DNA of 62,785 nucleotides from Pseudomonadales bacterium (GCA_022825925.1 JAJDVW010000014.1:1-62785); one strand, 5' to 3'; positions 34,605-43,220 are shown, numbered from the stretch's first letter. Notes: a model not told the origin generated them from the sequence alone. Made by a program: numbers and translations.

Positions 34605-36469
34605 CCGTCAGCCCCAACCGCTGACACGAGGGCCGGCGCGTCGGACTCCAGGTCGTGCAGCAGCCGACTCTTGCGCGCGCGGTCGCGGTCCTGGTTGCTC
34701 TGGATGGCCTCGAGGTCCGCGTAGTAGCCGCCTCGCGCCAGGAGTTCGGCGTGCGTGCCGGACTCCAGCACGTGGCCGTTGTCGAGGACGTAGATGCGGT
34801 CCGCGTGCCGCGCGGTGGAGACGCGGTGGGAGACCAGCAGCGTCGTACGCCCCGCGCGTACGCGCTCAAGGTGCTGCAGGATCCGGTCTTCCGTCTCCGT
34901 GTCCACGCTCGAGAAGCAGTCGTCGAGGAGCAGCACCGGCGCGTTCCGGATCAGGCCCCGCGCCAGGGTCGCGCGCTGTTTCTGCCCGCCGGACAGGGTG
35001 ATGCCGCGTTCGCCGACCTCGGTGTCGAGACCCCCGCTAAGCTCCCGCAGCGTGTCGCCGAGCCCCGCGGCCTCGGCCGCGCGCGCGATCACGTCGTCCC
35101 CGCGCCCGGGCGCGTCGTAGGTCAGGTTGTCCCGCAGCGTGGTCGAGAACAGGAACGGGTCCTGCGGGACCAGGGTGATTGCCTCCCGCAAGCGCGCGAG
35201 CGGCAGGTCGCACACGTCCCGCCCATCGAGGAAAACCATCCCCGGGGGCGTGTCGAGGAGCCGCACCGCGGCCTTGAGCAGCGTCGACTTCCCCGACCCG
35301 ACCCGTCCGAGCAACGCCACCGTCTCGCCGGCCCGGACCGTGAGATCGATCCCGTCGATGGTCGGCCGGGCGGCCCCGGGATGCCCGTAGCGGAAGTCGG
35401 CGAAGGAGATCTCGCCACGCACCTGCACCGGCGCCCGGGCGTCCGCCGCATCGGTGACCTCGCGCGGCGTGTCGAGCACCTCGAAGATGCGCTGCGTCCC
35501 GGCGGCCGCCGCCGTGAACAGCGACAGCGACCAGCCGATCGAGGTGATGGAGCCGGACACCATCATCAGGTACGCCGAGAAGGCCGTGAACTCGCCCACC
35601 GTCAGCGCGCCGTCCAGGACCAGCGAACCGCCGTGGAACAGGATGATGATCGGCGAGATCGGGATGAGCACGGACATCGCCAGGTTCATGAAGCCCTGGT
35701 AGCGCGTCGCCCGGTACACCTTCTGCGCGTACCGCGTGCCCACGCGCCGGAAACGCGCGATCTCGTGCTCCTCCTGCGCCATCGCCTGGATCGTGCGGAT
35801 GCCGTTCAGGTTCTCCTGCGTGAAGGACGTGACGTCCGCCATGGCCTCCTGGCGGTCGCGGAAGTACGGGAACATGCCGCGGGCCATGAAGAACGCGGTC
35901 AGCGCCACCGCCGGCAGCGGCAGCACGACCCAGGCGGTCAGTTCCGGCGACATGTCGATCATGAAGTAGAGCCCGGCCGCCAGCGTGAAGCCGAACAGCA
36001 TCACCGTCACCCAGCCGAACGACACCACCATGCGGATCATGCGCACGTCGTTCACGGCGCGCGACATGAGGTCCCCCGTGCCGAAGCGGTTGAAGAACGC
36101 CGGGCCCTGGTACTGGACGGCGTTGAAGAAGCGCTTGCGCAGGTCGTAGCAGATGGAGATGGAGATGCGCCGCAGCGTCCGGCGCGACACGACGTAGACG
36201 AGAAAGCGCACCGCGACGATGCCGAGAATGGCGAGCGCCGGGACGACCAGGTTCGGTTCGATGCCGTCGTCCGCCAGGCTGTCGATGGCGATCTTCAGGA
36301 ACTGCGGGACCACGGCGTCGAGGAGCCGCGTCACCAGGAGTCCCCCGAGCGCACCGCCGAGCACCCACGCGTAGCGCCGCGCGTACGGCAGCAGGCGTTT
36401 CAGGTGGCCGAGGTGGCGGGCCGACGCGCGCTCGCGGCGTGGGCCCGGAACGCGGAACTCGTCTCTCAA
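34601..36469 (-). CDS. Heterodimeric ABC exporter half with a degenerate ATP site (MdlA/TM287-like)
   Basis: ABC half-transporter of 622 residues starting at a TTG (36469). The membrane domain spans residues about 30-320 and includes the coupling region TGDLMSRAVNDVRMIR and the QENLNGIRTIQAMAQE segment. The nucleotide domain has Walker A GRVGSGKST, Q-loop LVPQDPFLF, canonical signature LSGGQKQR, and Walker B VLLLDDCFSSVD where Asp replaces the catalytic Glu. That replacement marks the degenerate site of heterodimeric exporters and complements the downstream partner (LSQGQ with a full Walker B). The genes overlap by four bases, so translation is coupled. A palindrome and a possible promoter lie in the 99-base divergent gap upstream. 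Confidence 0.92.
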   Translation of the reverse strand: MRDEFRVPGPRRERASARHLGHLKRLLPYARRYAWVLGGALGGLLVTRLLDAVVPQFLKIAIDSLADDGIEPNLVVPALAILGIVAVRFLVYVVSRRTLRRISISICYDLRKRFFNAVQYQGPAFFNRFGTGDLMSRAVNDVRMIRMVVSFGWVTVMLFGFTLAAGLYFMIDMSPELTAWVVLPLPAVALTAFFMARGMFPYFRDRQEAMADVTSFTQENLNGIRTIQAMAQEEHEIARFRRVGTRYAQKVYRATRYQGFMNLAMSVLIPISPIIILFHGGSLVLDGALTVGEFTAFSAYLMMVSGSITSIGWSLSLFTAAAAGTQRIFEVLDTPREVTDAADARAPVQVRGEISFADFRYGHPGAARPTIDGIDLTVRAGETVALLGRVGSGKSTLLKAAVRLLDTPPGMVFLDGRDVCDLPLARLREAITLVPQDPFLFSTTLRDNLTYDAPGRGDDVIARAAEAAGLGDTLRELSGGLDTEVGERGITLSGGQKQRATLARGLIRNAPVLLLDDCFSSVDTETEDRILQHLERVRAGRTTLLVSHRVSTARHADRIYVLDNGHVLESGTHAELLARGGYYADLEAIQSNQDRDRARKSRLLHDLESDAPALVSAVGADG

Positions 36470-36495
36470 AGCGGGGTTCCCGGGTCCGGGACGAC

Positions 36496-36509
36496 CGGTA
36501 AGTTTACCG
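36496..36509. promoter_or_regulatory. Operator-like inverted repeat in the divergent gap
   Basis: CGGTAA (36496-36501) and TTACCG (36504-36509) form six-base arms around two bases, in the middle of the 99-base gap between the ABC exporter (minus) and the hydrolase operon (plus). It is well placed to control both directions. Sequence pattern only; no known regulator is assigned. Confidence 0.4.
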
Positions 36510-36554
36510 CGACCCGGAGCACTCCACCGTGGCGGTCAGGGCGACCGTCAGCGC

Positions 36555-36560
36555 TATAAT
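36555..36560 (+). promoter_or_regulatory. Perfect TATAAT -10 box eight bases before the hydrolase ATG
   Basis: TATAAT at 36555-36560 stands out in this GC-rich DNA. A start site seven or so bases downstream would coincide with the ATG at 36569, implying a leaderless or nearly leaderless mRNA; no ribosome-binding site is seen there. The -35 region is poor (CGGTCA at best). Confidence 0.5.
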
Positions 36561-36568
36561 CCGCCGCC

Positions 36569-37459
36569 ATGCCGAACGGCGGTCCCACCTCCCACGTCTA
36601 TTTTTCGCAGCGTCTGCGCCTGCACTACGTGGACTGGGGCAACGACGACGCGCCGCCCATGCTGCTCGTGCACGGCGGGCGCGACCACTGCCGCAACTGG
36701 GACTGGGTTGCGGAGGACCTGTCCCGCGACTACCACATCATCGCCCCGGACCTGCGCGGCCACGGCGACTCGCAGTGGATGATCGGCGGCGACTACAACA
36801 CCGTCGACTACGTCTACGACATCGCCCAACTGCTGCGGCAGACCAAGCTGCGGCAGACCAAGATGACGCCGGTGACCATCGTCGGCCACTCCCTCGGCGG
36901 CTCCGTGTCGCTGGCCTATTCCGGCGTGTATCCCGAGACCGTGACCAAGCTCGTCTCCATCGAGGGCATGGGCCCGCCGCCCAGCGTCACCGGCGGGGCG
37001 GAGCACCTCGCCATCCATGGGCGGCTCAGCCACTGGGTGGACAACCTGCGCCAGCTCTCGGGGCGCCTGCCGCGGCGTTACCCCACGCTCGAAGACGCGT
37101 TCCAGCGGATGCAGACGGAAAACCCCCACCTCTCCGAGGCGCAGGCCCGGCACCTGACCATCCACGGCAGCAACCAGAACGAGGACGGCACGTACAGCTG
37201 GAAGTTCGACAACTACGTGCGCACGTTCCCGCCGGTCGGCCTCTCCAACGAACAGACGCGTGCCCTGCACGGGCGCATCTCGTGCCCGACGCTCCTCGTC
37301 TACGGCGCCGAGTCGTGGGCGTCGGACCCGGCCTCGGACGGCCGTGCCGACCCGTTCCAGGACGTGCGCGTCGAGCGCATCGAGAACGCCGGCCACTGGG
37401 CGCACCACGACCAGCTCGACACGTTCCTCTCCATCGTTCGAGATTTCCTGGCGCGGTGA
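36569..37459 (+). CDS. Alpha/beta hydrolase
   Basis: Soluble alpha/beta-hydrolase-fold enzyme of 296 residues. Motifs: oxyanion region LLVHGGRDHCRNWDW, PDLRGHGDSQW, nucleophile elbow VGHSLGGSVS, and the catalytic His in ENAGHWAHHDQ. The acid is probably the Asp around DPASDGRADPF or an earlier one. This set is typical of carboxylesterases, C-C hydrolases or haloalkane-type enzymes; the substrate is open. The start ATG directly follows a TATAAT box. Its stop overlaps the start of the next gene (GTGA), so the two proteins are probably made together. Confidence 0.9.
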   Translation: MPNGGPTSHVYFSQRLRLHYVDWGNDDAPPMLLVHGGRDHCRNWDWVAEDLSRDYHIIAPDLRGHGDSQWMIGGDYNTVDYVYDIAQLLRQTKLRQTKMTPVTIVGHSLGGSVSLAYSGVYPETVTKLVSIEGMGPPPSVTGGAEHLAIHGRLSHWVDNLRQLSGRLPRRYPTLEDAFQRMQTENPHLSEAQARHLTIHGSNQNEDGTYSWKFDNYVRTFPPVGLSNEQTRALHGRISCPTLLVYGAESWASDPASDGRADPFQDVRVERIENAGHWAHHDQLDTFLSIVRDFLAR

Positions 37460-38550
37460 CCGACGAAGCCGTCGTCCGGGCGCTGCACGAAGGCCCCGCG
37501 CGCGGCGTCTTCGCCGTGACCGGCGGCGGCTCCCTGCTCCTCTCGAACCTGCTCGGCGTACCGGGCGCCTCGGGTACCGTGGTGTACGCCGCCGTCCCCT
37601 ACGCCGCGTCGGCCCTCGCGGCATTCATCGGGGGAACGCCCGACTCCGCGTGCAGCGCGGGTACGGCGCGTGACCTCGCGATGCGCTGCTTCCTGCAGGC
37701 CACGGAGCTGGACCCGGGTCCCGACCGCTTCGGCTTCGCACTGACGGCAAGCCTCGCGACCACCCGCCCGAAAGCGGGCGAACACCGGGCGCACTTCGCC
37801 ATGCAGACGTCCTCCGTTACGCGCACCTGGTCGCTATACCTCGCCAAGGGCGCGCGCAGCCGGGCGGAGGAAGAACGCCTGGTCGCGGACGTGGCGCTGC
37901 ACGTGCTGGCCGATGCCTGCGGGATCGCGAACGACAGGCCCGCACCGACGGGCGGTGAGACGCTGGAGACCGATATCGCCCGGGGTGACGCCCCGTGGCA
38001 GGAGCTGCTCGCCGGCACCCGGCAGGTCGTCGGCGATGCCCGGCCGCGCACCCTCTTCCCGGGCGCGTTCCACCCCCTGCACGACGGCCACCGGCGCATG
38101 GCGCAGTTCGCGGAAGGGCGCCTGGGCGTCCCGGTCACCTTCGAACTGTCCATCCACAACGTGGACAAGCCGCCCCTCAACTTTCACGACCTGCGCGAAC
38201 GGGCCGCGCAGTTCGACGCCGACGCGCTCTGCCTCACCAGCACGGCGACGTTCGTCGAGAAGGCGCGCACCTTCGGCGCCGTCACCTTCGTCGTGGGCGC
38301 GGACACGATGCGCCGCATCGCCGACCCGAAGTACTACCCCGCCGGCGACATGACCGAGGCCCTCGACGAGATCGCGGACCGGGGTTGTCGGTTCCTCGTG
38401 TTCGGCCGCAGCGACGCGGACCATTTCGTCGCGCTGGACGATCTCGATCTGCCGCACGGCCTGCGGACCAGGTGTGAGGGCGTGAGCGAGGCGGACTACC
38501 GGGAGGACCTCTCCTCGACGGAGATTCGAGCAATGCTCAAGGCACACTAA
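37456..38550 (+). CDS. CinA/PncC-like domain fused to a NadD-like nucleotidyltransferase
   Basis: The protein has 364 residues from a GTG at 37456 that overlaps the hydrolase stop. Residues 1-160 resemble the CinA C-terminal (NMN deamidase) fold: VFAVTGGGSLLLSNLLGVPGASGTVVYAAV, but the usual ESCTGG nucleophile region reads FAVTGG, so the catalytic Ser seems lost, and the later GiaGP loop is also altered. Residues 190-364 are a nucleotidyltransferase of the NadD/NMNAT group: LFPGAFHPLHDGHRRMAQFA (GxFxPxHxGH) and SSTEIRAML (the ISSTxIR motif). Inference: NAD-salvage-related adenylyltransferase with a regulatory or substrate-binding CinA-like module. Domain order could support NMN to NaMN to NaAD channelling only if the deamidase were active. 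Confidence 0.78.
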   Translation: MTDEAVVRALHEGPARGVFAVTGGGSLLLSNLLGVPGASGTVVYAAVPYAASALAAFIGGTPDSACSAGTARDLAMRCFLQATELDPGPDRFGFALTASLATTRPKAGEHRAHFAMQTSSVTRTWSLYLAKGARSRAEEERLVADVALHVLADACGIANDRPAPTGGETLETDIARGDAPWQELLAGTRQVVGDARPRTLFPGAFHPLHDGHRRMAQFAEGRLGVPVTFELSIHNVDKPPLNFHDLRERAAQFDADALCLTSTATFVEKARTFGAVTFVVGADTMRRIADPKYYPAGDMTEALDEIADRGCRFLVFGRSDADHFVALDDLDLPHGLRTRCEGVSEADYREDLSSTEIRAMLKAH

Positions 38551-38595
38551 ACCCTCGCCGGCATTCCGCCGAAGCTCTCGGATCCGTCCTTTCAG

Positions 38596-38830
38596 TTGCC
38601 AGTGACCGCACTCTCAATGCGTCGCGCCAGATCATCGAGGTCCGGGCACTTCTGCCGGATGGCGGAGATGCGTTGTGACGCCTCTTCGCCGAGGGCTTTC
38701 GCCCACCTCCAGGAGCATCCAAGAGACGCCGCCTCTTGGCTAGGACATCGAAACGCACCTCCTTCACGTGCACCTCCCCGCGAACTTCCACGAGACGAGC
38801 GCCGTCTGAAACGACCGCCGAACGGTGCGC
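38596..38830 (-). pseudogene. Degenerate gene remnant downstream of the Rpn gene
   Basis: Two minus-strand pieces read like protein but in different frames. Nearest the Rpn gene, one frame gives SDGARLVEVRGEVHVKEVRFDVLAKRRR-like sequence. A second frame then gives KALGEEASQRISAIRQKCPD and LARRIESAVTGN before a TGA at about 38596. Together they suggest the tail of a small or truncated protein broken by a frameshift. I do not recognise the family. The rest of the 286-base gap to the NadD-like gene shows nothing. Confidence 0.35.
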
Positions 38831-38836
38831 CGCGCG

Positions 38837-39805
38837 TCAGGGGTTGGGGGCAAACACGTCCTCCAGCGTTCGCGCGTCGAGCAGATTCTCGGCCCAGGCT
38901 TCGAGATCGGTCGCCGAAGCCTCGTGCAGCCTCTCGGCGGCAGCGGGGGAAATCGGGCCGAAACGCCGCCGTAGCTGCCGCTCCAGGACAGTCCGCTCAC
39001 CCTCCACCCGGCCCTGCCGCATGCCCTGCTCGATGCCCTCGTCGCGGGCCTGCTGGACGACGCCCTTCATCTCGATGCGTCCCTGCTCGATGCCCTCGTC
39101 GCGGGCCCTCTGGACGACTCCTCTCATGACGTTGCTCTCCTCGGGATATCGCTCCCGGGAGCGCCGGCGCTCATTGTCCGTAAGGCCGGCGTAGATGTCG
39201 ATGAAGTCGACGTACTTCGCACGCCGGTCCGGGTCCGCCTCCAGGTCCAGCAGGCCGCGCATGGCGCTCGCGTACACGTCGATCCTGCGGTCCGCCGGGC
39301 TGCGCATGTTCGGCAGGTTGACCCGCGCCACCAGATTGTCGCTGTCCATCCAGCGCTGGGCCGGCAGGTCGCCCAACGCGCACGCGAGGTAGTCGAACGT
39401 CAGGTAGGCGCGCCGCCCGGTGCCGAGCGTCAGCGGCCCCGGCGCCGCGCCGGAGCGCAGGAACACCACCACCGGCACCACGCGGTCGGTGTCGAGCATG
39501 TCGGCGAGGTCCAGGCAGTAGCGGGCGAGGCGGCGCGGCGCGAACCGGCGCGCGTCGGACTCCGCCTCCAGCGCGAACGCGACCGCGTCGCGACGTCCGT
39601 CGGCCCAGTCCACGAGCACCGGCGCGTCGAGCTCCCGGAAGCGGTCGCCGAGGCGCTCCTTGAGCTGCTCCTGGCGCACGGGGAGGATGCTCACCTCGTC
39701 CTCCGGCGCGGGCGCCTCCTCCGGGGCGAAGAGCGCCAGCGCGTGGCGCGGGTAGTCGAGGATCAGGTTCTTGAAGTTCTGGTCGTGGCTAACCGCGTCC
39801 GCCAT
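38837..39805 (-). CDS. Rpn/PD-(D/E)XK-type nuclease-like protein with DUF4351
   Basis: The protein has 322 residues from the ATG at 39805. The N-terminal half resembles Rpn-family transposase-like nucleases (SHDQNFKNLILDYPRHALALF, then DWADGRRDAVAFALEAES and VVPVVVFLRSG), where the Asp and Glu-containing strands are the likely PD-(D/E)XK site. The C-terminal region RTVLERQLRRRFGPIS to AENLLDARTLEDVF is a DUF4351 domain. Between them lies a 19-residue repeat, RARDEGIEQG twice, coded by a 57-base tandem duplication. Rpn proteins are linked to RecA-independent recombination and, in some cases, anti-phage roles. Usually mobile or rapidly evolving. A non-coding, hairpin-rich segment lies upstream. 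Confidence 0.85.
   Translation of the reverse strand: MADAVSHDQNFKNLILDYPRHALALFAPEEAPAPEDEVSILPVRQEQLKERLGDRFRELDAPVLVDWADGRRDAVAFALEAESDARRFAPRRLARYCLDLADMLDTDRVVPVVVFLRSGAAPGPLTLGTGRRAYLTFDYLACALGDLPAQRWMDSDNLVARVNLPNMRSPADRRIDVYASAMRGLLDLEADPDRRAKYVDFIDIYAGLTDNERRRSRERYPEESNVMRGVVQRARDEGIEQGRIEMKGVVQQARDEGIEQGMRQGRVEGERTVLERQLRRRFGPISPAAAERLHEASATDLEAWAENLLDARTLEDVFAPNP
39024..39107. repeat. 57-base-period tandem duplication inside the Rpn-like gene
   Basis: The same 27 bases occur at 39024-39050 and 39081-39107, a period of 57 bases (19 codons), so the frame is preserved. It codes for the doubled ARDEGIEQG helix segment. In-frame repeats here are common in Rpn/DUF4351 proteins and may vary in number between strains. 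Confidence 0.85.
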
Positions 39806-40185
39806 GCGCCGTATCCCGGTGTGGGGTCCGGGGTAGCATCGGGCATCGGCCGGAGGGCGCGCGATGGACTATCGCCGCACCTCTCGTGTGCGAACGGCCG
39901 GCGGCGGGTGGCGCGATCTCGCGCATCGAGAGGTGCCCCGGCGACCGCGCGAGCCTGCTATCGCTACCAAACCGTCGCCCTGGGGGGCGACGAGCTCTCA
40001 TGCGAGGGGCAAGCCCCTGCGCGGGCCGCCCTCGCGCTCCCCGGCTGAAGGCTCCTGCCCCAGCCGCCGCCGTCCCGCGGGCTTGCGCCGTAGACTTCAC
40101 TGCCGTTACGTTCTATGGCGCAAGCCTGCGGGCTTGCCGCGCGCCCGACGGACCGAGGGGCGATTCGACCAAGGGGGGTGTCGAG
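39806..40185. repeat. 380-base non-coding stretch rich in hairpins
   Basis: No gene is supported between the Rpn-like gene (minus) and the Nramp-like gene (plus). The sequence is full of inverted repeats: GGGGCAAGCCCC near 40011-40022, and GCAAGCC (40120-40126) with GGCTTGC (40131-40137) around TGCG. The motif TATGGCGCAAGCC at 40114-40126 resembles TACGGCGCAAGC at the end of the repeat at 43461-43472, so this looks like a diverged member of the same hairpin repeat family. The promoter of the downstream operon must also lie here, but I cannot place it. Confidence 0.5.
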
Positions 40186-41655
40186 ATGCTGAATCCGATC
40201 AAGCCGCTGGAGCGAGCGGAACTGCCCGAGCGCGACCGGCCGATCCTCAAGATGGTCGGGCCGGGGGTCGTGATGGCCGGCCTCGCGATCGGCTCCGGCG
40301 AACTGATCATGTGGCCGTGGATCACGTCGGTGGTCGGAGCGCAGCTCCTGTGGGCGGCGGCCATTGGCATCTTCCTGCAGCTCTGGGTCAACATCGAGAT
40401 CGGGCGCTGGGCCGTCGTCACGGGCGAGAGCCCGTTCACGGGCATGGCGCGCGTCATCAAGCTCACGGTGTACGTCTTCGTGTTCGTGGTGGTCGTCGGC
40501 AAGTTCCTGCCTGGATGGGCACGCGAGACCGGGATTGCGTTGCGGGACCTCATCTTCGGCCCGGGGCACGACAGTCCGCCGTGGGTGTGGACCGCCGTCG
40601 TGTTCGCGCTCGTGGCCGCGATCCTGTTCGGCCCCAAGGTCATCTACACGGCCGTGGAGCGGTGCATCATGGGCCTGATCGCGGTGATCGTGGCCGGCCT
40701 CGTCTACGTCGTCTGGGAGATCGGCTCCGTGGAGATCTTCCGCGAGATGTGGCGGGGCGTCATCAGCGTGTTCAGCTTCCCGGACTTCCCGGTCGACGTC
40801 CTCGCCGACGACGGCACCGTCCGCGACCAGCTCACCTTCAACCGCTTCTTCGGCGCGGTGGTGTTCGCCGGCGCGGGCGGGCTCGGCAACCTCTATTACG
40901 CGTACTACCTGCGCGAGAAGAACATCGGCATGGGCGCCCGCGTACCCTCGCTCATGAGCGCCGTGCACAAGCACGAAGTCAAGGAACGCGACACCGGCTA
41001 CCTCTACGCCGACACGGCCGAGAACCGGCGCCGCTTCAAGGACTGGTTCCGCTACGTGGTGGTCGACCAGACGGTCTTCTTCTGGATTCTCGGCAGCTTC
41101 ACCATGTTCCTGTTCGTCTTCGGCGCCCTCGCGGTCCTGCATCCCATCGGCCTGGTGCCGGACCGGGCGAGCCTGGTGTGGGACCTCGCCTCGATCCTCG
41201 AACAGAGCATGGGCACGTTCGGCCGCTACCTGTTCCTGGTCGTCGGGATGGCCGCGCTCTTCAGTACCCAGCTCGGCGGCGTGGACGGCGGCAGCCGCAT
41301 CTTCGCGGACCTGCTGCACACCAACTTCAAGTTCGGGCGGTGGCTGAAACTCGAACAGTGGTACCTGGTGCTGGTCGGCACGACGATGGGTGTCGGGATC
41401 TTCAGCGTCTGGTTCTTCGGCAGGTACGACATCGCCGGCCTCGACTTCCTGTTCATCGCCGCGCTCATGAGCGGCTTCGTCATGGCGGTCTACGTCCCGA
41501 TGATCCTGTACATGAACCTCCGCTATCTGCCGGAGTCCGCCCGGCCGGGGTGGATCAACATCTTCTTCATGGTGCTCGCGTCGGCCATGTACATCGCGTT
41601 CGCGGGCTACACGATCTACAGCAAGGTCGCGGAGGTGGTGGCGGGGCAGGCCTGA
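40186..41655 (+). CDS. Nramp-related transporter lacking the classic metal motif
   Basis: Inner-membrane protein of 489 residues with about 11 hydrophobic segments; ATG at 40186, GGGGGG upstream. The fold is Nramp/LeuT-like: helix 1 reads GPGVVMAGLAIGSGELIMWP and helix 6 reads AVVFAGAGGLGNLYYAYY. Canonical Nramp proteins have DPGN in helix 1 and MPH in helix 6 for Mn/Fe binding; here they are replaced by GSGE and AGGLGN. A large loop of charged residues (HKHEVKERDTGYLYADT) follows helix 6. So the cargo may not be a divalent metal. The gene is followed after 27 bases by a hydantoinase-like gene, which suggests an organic substrate, by inference. Confidence 0.82.
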   Translation: MLNPIKPLERAELPERDRPILKMVGPGVVMAGLAIGSGELIMWPWITSVVGAQLLWAAAIGIFLQLWVNIEIGRWAVVTGESPFTGMARVIKLTVYVFVFVVVVGKFLPGWARETGIALRDLIFGPGHDSPPWVWTAVVFALVAAILFGPKVIYTAVERCIMGLIAVIVAGLVYVVWEIGSVEIFREMWRGVISVFSFPDFPVDVLADDGTVRDQLTFNRFFGAVVFAGAGGLGNLYYAYYLREKNIGMGARVPSLMSAVHKHEVKERDTGYLYADTAENRRRFKDWFRYVVVDQTVFFWILGSFTMFLFVFGALAVLHPIGLVPDRASLVWDLASILEQSMGTFGRYLFLVVGMAALFSTQLGGVDGGSRIFADLLHTNFKFGRWLKLEQWYLVLVGTTMGVGIFSVWFFGRYDIAGLDFLFIAALMSGFVMAVYVPMILYMNLRYLPESARPGWINIFFMVLASAMYIAFAGYTIYSKVAEVVAGQA

Positions 41656-41682
41656 GGAAACCGACCGCGGGGGCGCGTTCCG

Positions 41683-43065
41683 GTGGACCTGATCGTACGT
41701 GGGGGGACGGTGGTCACGGTGGGCGGTCGCGCGGTGGTCGACGTGGGCGTTCGCGATGGCGTGGTCGTGCAACTCGGCGGCGAGATGTCCACCGGCACCG
41801 GCGGGCGCGAGATCGACGCCACCGGGCGCGTGGTAACTCCCGGTGGCGTGGACGCCCACGTGCACCTGACGGACCCCATACGCGGCGACCCGGACTGGCA
41901 CTGGTCGGACGACTTCGAGTCCGGCACGCAGGCGGCGCTGGCGGGTGGCATCACCACCGTCGGCAACATGAGCTTCCCGCCCCGGGACGGGACCATCGCC
42001 GACGCCATCGAGCAGGACGATGCCGACGCCCGCGCGCTCGCCGTGACCGACTACTTCCTGCACCCGGTGCTCATGCGGGCGACGGAGGAAAACCTGGCCT
42101 GCATCGCCCCGCTCCACGAAGCGGGGCACACCTCCATCAAGTTCTTCCTGTCCTTCAACCACTTCGACCGGCACGTGCGGGAATTCCTGACGGCCATGCG
42201 GATCACGAAGGACCACGGCGGCATCGCGCTCATCCACTGCGAGGACGCCGCCATCATGGACTGCTGCTGCAGCCTGCTGCGCGAAGCCGGCAAGACGCAC
42301 CCGCAGTTCTTTCCCGACGCGCGGCCGGTACAGTCCGAGGTGGTGGCCACCCAGCGCGCGGTGGGATTCGCCGAGACGACCGGTTGTCCGAGCTACGTCG
42401 TCCACCTCGCCAGCGCCCGCGCGCTCGAGGCGTGCCACGACGGACGCCGTCGCGGCGTGCCGATCTACGTGGAGACGCGCCCGATCTACCTGCACCTGAC
42501 CCGCCGGCGGTTCGAGGAGGAGGACGGAGCGAAGTACGCCGGCGCGCCGCCCCTGCGGGAGCAGTCGGACGTGGACGCCCTCTGGGCGGGCCTCGCGTTC
42601 GGCAACGTGGATACACTCGCAACGGACCACGCCCCCTGGATGCTGGCCGAGAAACTCGATCCGGCCTTCGATGCGACGAACCTCCGCCAGGGCGTCGCCG
42701 ACCTCGAGACGTGCCTGCCGATGCTGTACTCGGCGGGCGTGCTCACCGGGCGCATCACCGTGGAGCGGTTCGTCGCGGTGACGGCCACCAACCCCGCGAA
42801 GCTCTTCGGGCTCTATCCGCGCAAGGGCACGATCGCGGTGGGCGCGGACGCCGATCTCGTTGTATGGGACGCCGACCGGGCCCGCACCATCGACGGCGCA
42901 TCCATGTACAGCCGCGCCGATTACTCGCCCTATGACGGGTTCGAGGTCCGGGGCTGGCCGAAGTGGACGATTTCGCGGGGCGACGTGGTCCATGAGGACG
43001 GCTGCGTCACCGGCGTGAAGGGCCGCGCCCGGCTCGTGCGCCGCGGGCCGCACAGGGCGATCTGA
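41683..43065 (+). CDS. Hydantoinase/dihydropyrimidinase-like cyclic amidohydrolase
   Basis: Cytoplasmic amidohydrolase of 460 residues starting at a GTG (41683). The binuclear metal site is complete: HxH in GGVDAHVHLTDP, the carboxylated Lys in TSIKFFLSF, His in IALIHCEDAA, His in YVVHLASA and Asp in TLATDHAPW. The small beta domain closes the protein (KGTIAVGADADLVVWD). Such enzymes open hydantoin or dihydropyrimidine rings. It follows the Nramp-like transporter by 27 bases, probably in one operon that imports and hydrolyses the compound. An unusual CCCS cluster (MDCCCSLL) follows the third metal ligand. Confidence 0.92.
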   Translation: MDLIVRGGTVVTVGGRAVVDVGVRDGVVVQLGGEMSTGTGGREIDATGRVVTPGGVDAHVHLTDPIRGDPDWHWSDDFESGTQAALAGGITTVGNMSFPPRDGTIADAIEQDDADARALAVTDYFLHPVLMRATEENLACIAPLHEAGHTSIKFFLSFNHFDRHVREFLTAMRITKDHGGIALIHCEDAAIMDCCCSLLREAGKTHPQFFPDARPVQSEVVATQRAVGFAETTGCPSYVVHLASARALEACHDGRRRGVPIYVETRPIYLHLTRRRFEEEDGAKYAGAPPLREQSDVDALWAGLAFGNVDTLATDHAPWMLAEKLDPAFDATNLRQGVADLETCLPMLYSAGVLTGRITVERFVAVTATNPAKLFGLYPRKGTIAVGADADLVVWDADRARTIDGASMYSRADYSPYDGFEVRGWPKWTISRGDVVHEDGCVTGVKGRARLVRRGPHRAI

Positions 43066-43220
43066 CCCGCGATCGGCGCTGCGGGCGTGCAACACCACGC
43101 GCCGCAAAATGCGACAACCCGCGGCAGTAGACTCCGGTGTGGTCTCGTTCGAGTGTCCGGGATGCGTGCCTCGCCAGGCGAGCGCTCGCACCCGGAAAGA
43201 AGTCACGGCGGGAGACGACC

